Below are positions 5,627 through 6,940 of a stretch of 6,940 bases of DNA, one piece after another (position 1 is the first letter of the stretch; each line of letters begins with the position of its first letter). This stretch comes from Gemmatimonadota bacterium (GTDB lineage: Bacteria > Gemmatimonadota > Gemmatimonadetes > Longimicrobiales > UBA6960), in the NCBI GenBank assembly GCA_022564535.1, contig JADFLD010000106.1, positions 1 through 6,940 of the forward strand. Direction: 5' to 3'. The position numbers and the translations under genes were made by a program. Under the pieces are notes generated by a model. It was not told the DNA's origin. It was given only the letters and a program-made list of their open reading frames with translations, and searched no databases.

Positions 5627-6256
5627 ATGTGGAACAAGGACAAGGAACAGGCCGGGCAGCCCGCGGCCGAGAGCAGGCCTCAGGTTTCGGCGCCCAGCGC
5701 GACGACTGCCTCGCCCGCGACGGCCACGATCGGCCCGTCCATCATCATCCGTGGGGATGTGACAGGAAGCGAAGACCTCTTGATCCAGGGCCAGGTGGAC
5801 GGGTCGGTGACCCTCGATCAGCACGCGGTCAGCGTGGGAAGCGAAGGGCGCGTGAACGCCAACATCGTCGGGAGAGTCATCACGATCGAGGGAAAGGTCG
5901 AGGGCGATCTGACTGCGCAGGAGCAGATAGTCCTGCGTGGGTCCGCCCACGTGCAGGGGGACATCAAGGCTCCCCGAGTCGTCCTCGAGGACGGCGCCAC
6001 GTTCCGAGGCCTCGTCGACATGGGAGCTAGGTCGACGGGTGACGACGCCGAGTCGGCCGACACAGCTGCGAGCGGTGCATCGGCGGTCCGAGTGGAGGAC
6101 GAACCGATGAGCAAGTCGGAAACGGAACCGGGCCCGACTCCTCCCGGGTCTGCGAGAGAGTCCCACCGGTCGAAAGGTTCGCCGTCGAGCTCGGTCCGTC
6201 CGACGTCACGCAAGGGGAAGGACGCGTCAAGCCGGGTGGACCAAGCGAGAGCCTAG
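5627..6256 (+). CDS. Bactofilin family cytoskeletal protein with long disordered C-tail
   Basis: 209 residues from ATG 5627. After a flexible, Ala/Pro-rich lead (1-33) comes the bactofilin beta-helix core at about 34-134. It is seen as short repeated strand-turn units: IGPSIIIRGDVTGSEDLLIQ, GQVDGSVTLD, GRVNANIVGRVITIEGKVEG, VLRGSAHVQGDIKAPRVVLE and GATFRGLVDM. Bactofilins polymerise without nucleotide into filaments, often membrane-associated, that position cell-wall or envelope machinery. No transmembrane helix is visible, so membrane contact would be through the N-terminal lead or partners. The tail (about 135-209) is acidic, then Ser/Pro/Lys/Arg-rich, and looks disordered; it is longer than in many relatives. 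The TAG stop is immediately followed, in the same frame, by the GTG of the next gene, so the two should be translationally coupled. No M23 peptidase, a frequent bactofilin neighbour, is seen. Confidence 0.92.
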   Translation: MWNKDKEQAGQPAAESRPQVSAPSATTASPATATIGPSIIIRGDVTGSEDLLIQGQVDGSVTLDQHAVSVGSEGRVNANIVGRVITIEGKVEGDLTAQEQIVLRGSAHVQGDIKAPRVVLEDGATFRGLVDMGARSTGDDAESADTAASGASAVRVEDEPMSKSETEPGPTPPGSARESHRSKGSPSSSVRPTSRKGKDASSRVDQARA

Positions 6257-6940
6257 GTGGCCTGGCTGGAACGGCTCCGGCACCGTCGCTCGATCGACTC
6301 CGCGGCCGAAGAGCACGAGGGCGAGACGGAAGCAACGGTCGAGTGGACGTCACCCGGCCTTGCCACGCTCTTCGACGCCTTGAAGAAAGAGGGGAGCCGC
6401 TCGATCCTGGACCTCGGGCACGCGAGCAACTCGCACCTGCGGGTCCTCGGCCGTTTCTCGCGAACGATTCGCTTCGCCGGCCTCGTTCCGTCGCCTCCGC
6501 GGGGGGACGCGTTCGAGGCTGCGCTCACAGGGCTGCCGCCCAGCCCACGTCAGCCCTACGACGTCGTGTTGGCCTGGGACGTCATGGATCGGCTCGTTTC
6601 CCACGAACGAGAAAGCTTGGTGAAACGATTGGTCGAGCTCACCGCACCGAACGCTTGGTTGTACGCGGTCGTGGACGCGTCAGGAGCCGAGTTCGCGCGG
6701 CCGCTTCGGCTTACTCTCCTCGACCTCGACCGCGTTGGGCAGGAAGCGGTGGGCCCCGCGGAGCCGGTTGCGCCACAGTTGCTGCCGGGCCATGTAGTGC
6801 GCCTCTTCAGACCTTTCGAAATGCAGCACGCCTTCACGCTTCGGGCGGGGCGACGCGAGTACGTGGCGCGAAAGATGACCGTCCTCCCTGGAGCCAATTT
6901 CGACGGTGCTGCGGTCGACGCGAGTATGAGAGACTCGAGC
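6257..6940 (+). CDS. Methyltransferase-like protein with degenerate SAM motif (3' truncated by window)
   Basis: The frame is open from GTG 6257 to the right edge (228 codons, no stop), and starts directly after the bactofilin TAG. It has features of a class I SAM-dependent methyltransferase fold: a first-strand motif ILDLGHASN at 50-58, an expected fourth-strand motif YDVVLAWDVMDRL at 101-113, a following helix (SHERESLVKRLVELTAPN) and a fifth strand WLYAVVDAS at 134-142. The glycine-rich loop normally GxGxG is replaced by GHASN, and the acidic residue expected after strand 2 is not evident (FAGLVPSP). SAM binding may therefore be lost or altered. I recall similar 'LDLGxxS' proteins near bactofilins in related phyla, but cannot verify this. 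The N-terminus is basic then acidic, with no signal peptide. Function is unknown; a role as a bactofilin partner is an inference from the zero gap. A GTG start with weak GAGAG upstream suggests termination-reinitiation. Confidence 0.72.
   Translation, partial: MAWLERLRHRRSIDSAAEEHEGETEATVEWTSPGLATLFDALKKEGSRSILDLGHASNSHLRVLGRFSRTIRFAGLVPSPPRGDAFEAALTGLPPSPRQPYDVVLAWDVMDRLVSHERESLVKRLVELTAPNAWLYAVVDASGAEFARPLRLTLLDLDRVGQEAVGPAEPVAPQLLPGHVVRLFRPFEMQHAFTLRAGRREYVARKMTVLPGANFDGAAVDASMRDSS

Noticed and set aside
6593..6611. 6-bp inverted repeat CTCGTT/AACGAG in the methyltransferase-like gene
   Set aside because: Short stem with a 7-nt loop inside coding sequence; such repeats are expected by chance at this length.

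Overview
The window is high-GC DNA, densely coded on the + strand only. It most resembles a chromosome segment of a Gemmatimonadota- or Acidobacteriota-like bacterium. This is an inference from the gene types: a padR gene next to a duplicated 'orphan' MacB/FtsX permease (ADOP), a bactofilin, and a Tat-exported sugar isomerase-like protein beside a Gfo/Idh/MocA oxidoreductase. No phage, transposon, CRISPR, tRNA or rRNA signal was seen.

Region 1 (1-2254) is a tight co-directional cluster. It holds the C-terminal end of a Gfo/Idh/MocA oxidoreductase, an exported ApbE-type FAD:protein FMN transferase (start placed at 311), and a Tat-signal TIM-barrel protein of the hydroxypyruvate isomerase family with a complete metal-ligand set. 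Together they suggest sugar oxidation and isomerisation plus covalent flavinylation, probably outside the cytoplasm. No flavinylated acceptor is visible.

Region 2 (2255-5492) is a short promoter/operator region, a PadR-family repressor (start 2362) and, 5 nt later, a 921-residue ADOP permease. The ADOP has an N-terminal prefix domain and two MacB_PCD-FtsX halves. The padR/ADOP junction and the prefix-permease linker are unusually structured. There is a tight 8-bp hairpin at the end of padR, a perfect 13-bp hairpin with an A5 loop, another 8-bp inverted repeat, and then a 17-nt G-rich tract containing GGAGG, placed 10 nt before an in-frame ATG (3024). That ATG begins the canonical ADOP N-terminus. 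The layout suggests an internal translation start, or a former intergenic region now read through as a linker.

Region 3 (5493-6940) has a 134-nt spacer, a bactofilin (start 5627) with a long disordered tail, and a methyltransferase-like gene running off the right edge. The second gene begins with GTG directly after the bactofilin TAG and in the same frame. Its SAM-binding glycine motif is degenerate. The pair probably acts in envelope or cytoskeletal organisation, but the partner's function is unknown.

No gene-free stretch exceeds 300 bases. I see no wholly new system. The best leads are the structured ADOP linker with its internal start, the in-frame zero-gap bactofilin/methyltransferase-like pair, and the exported ApbE/oxidoreductase/isomerase cluster.
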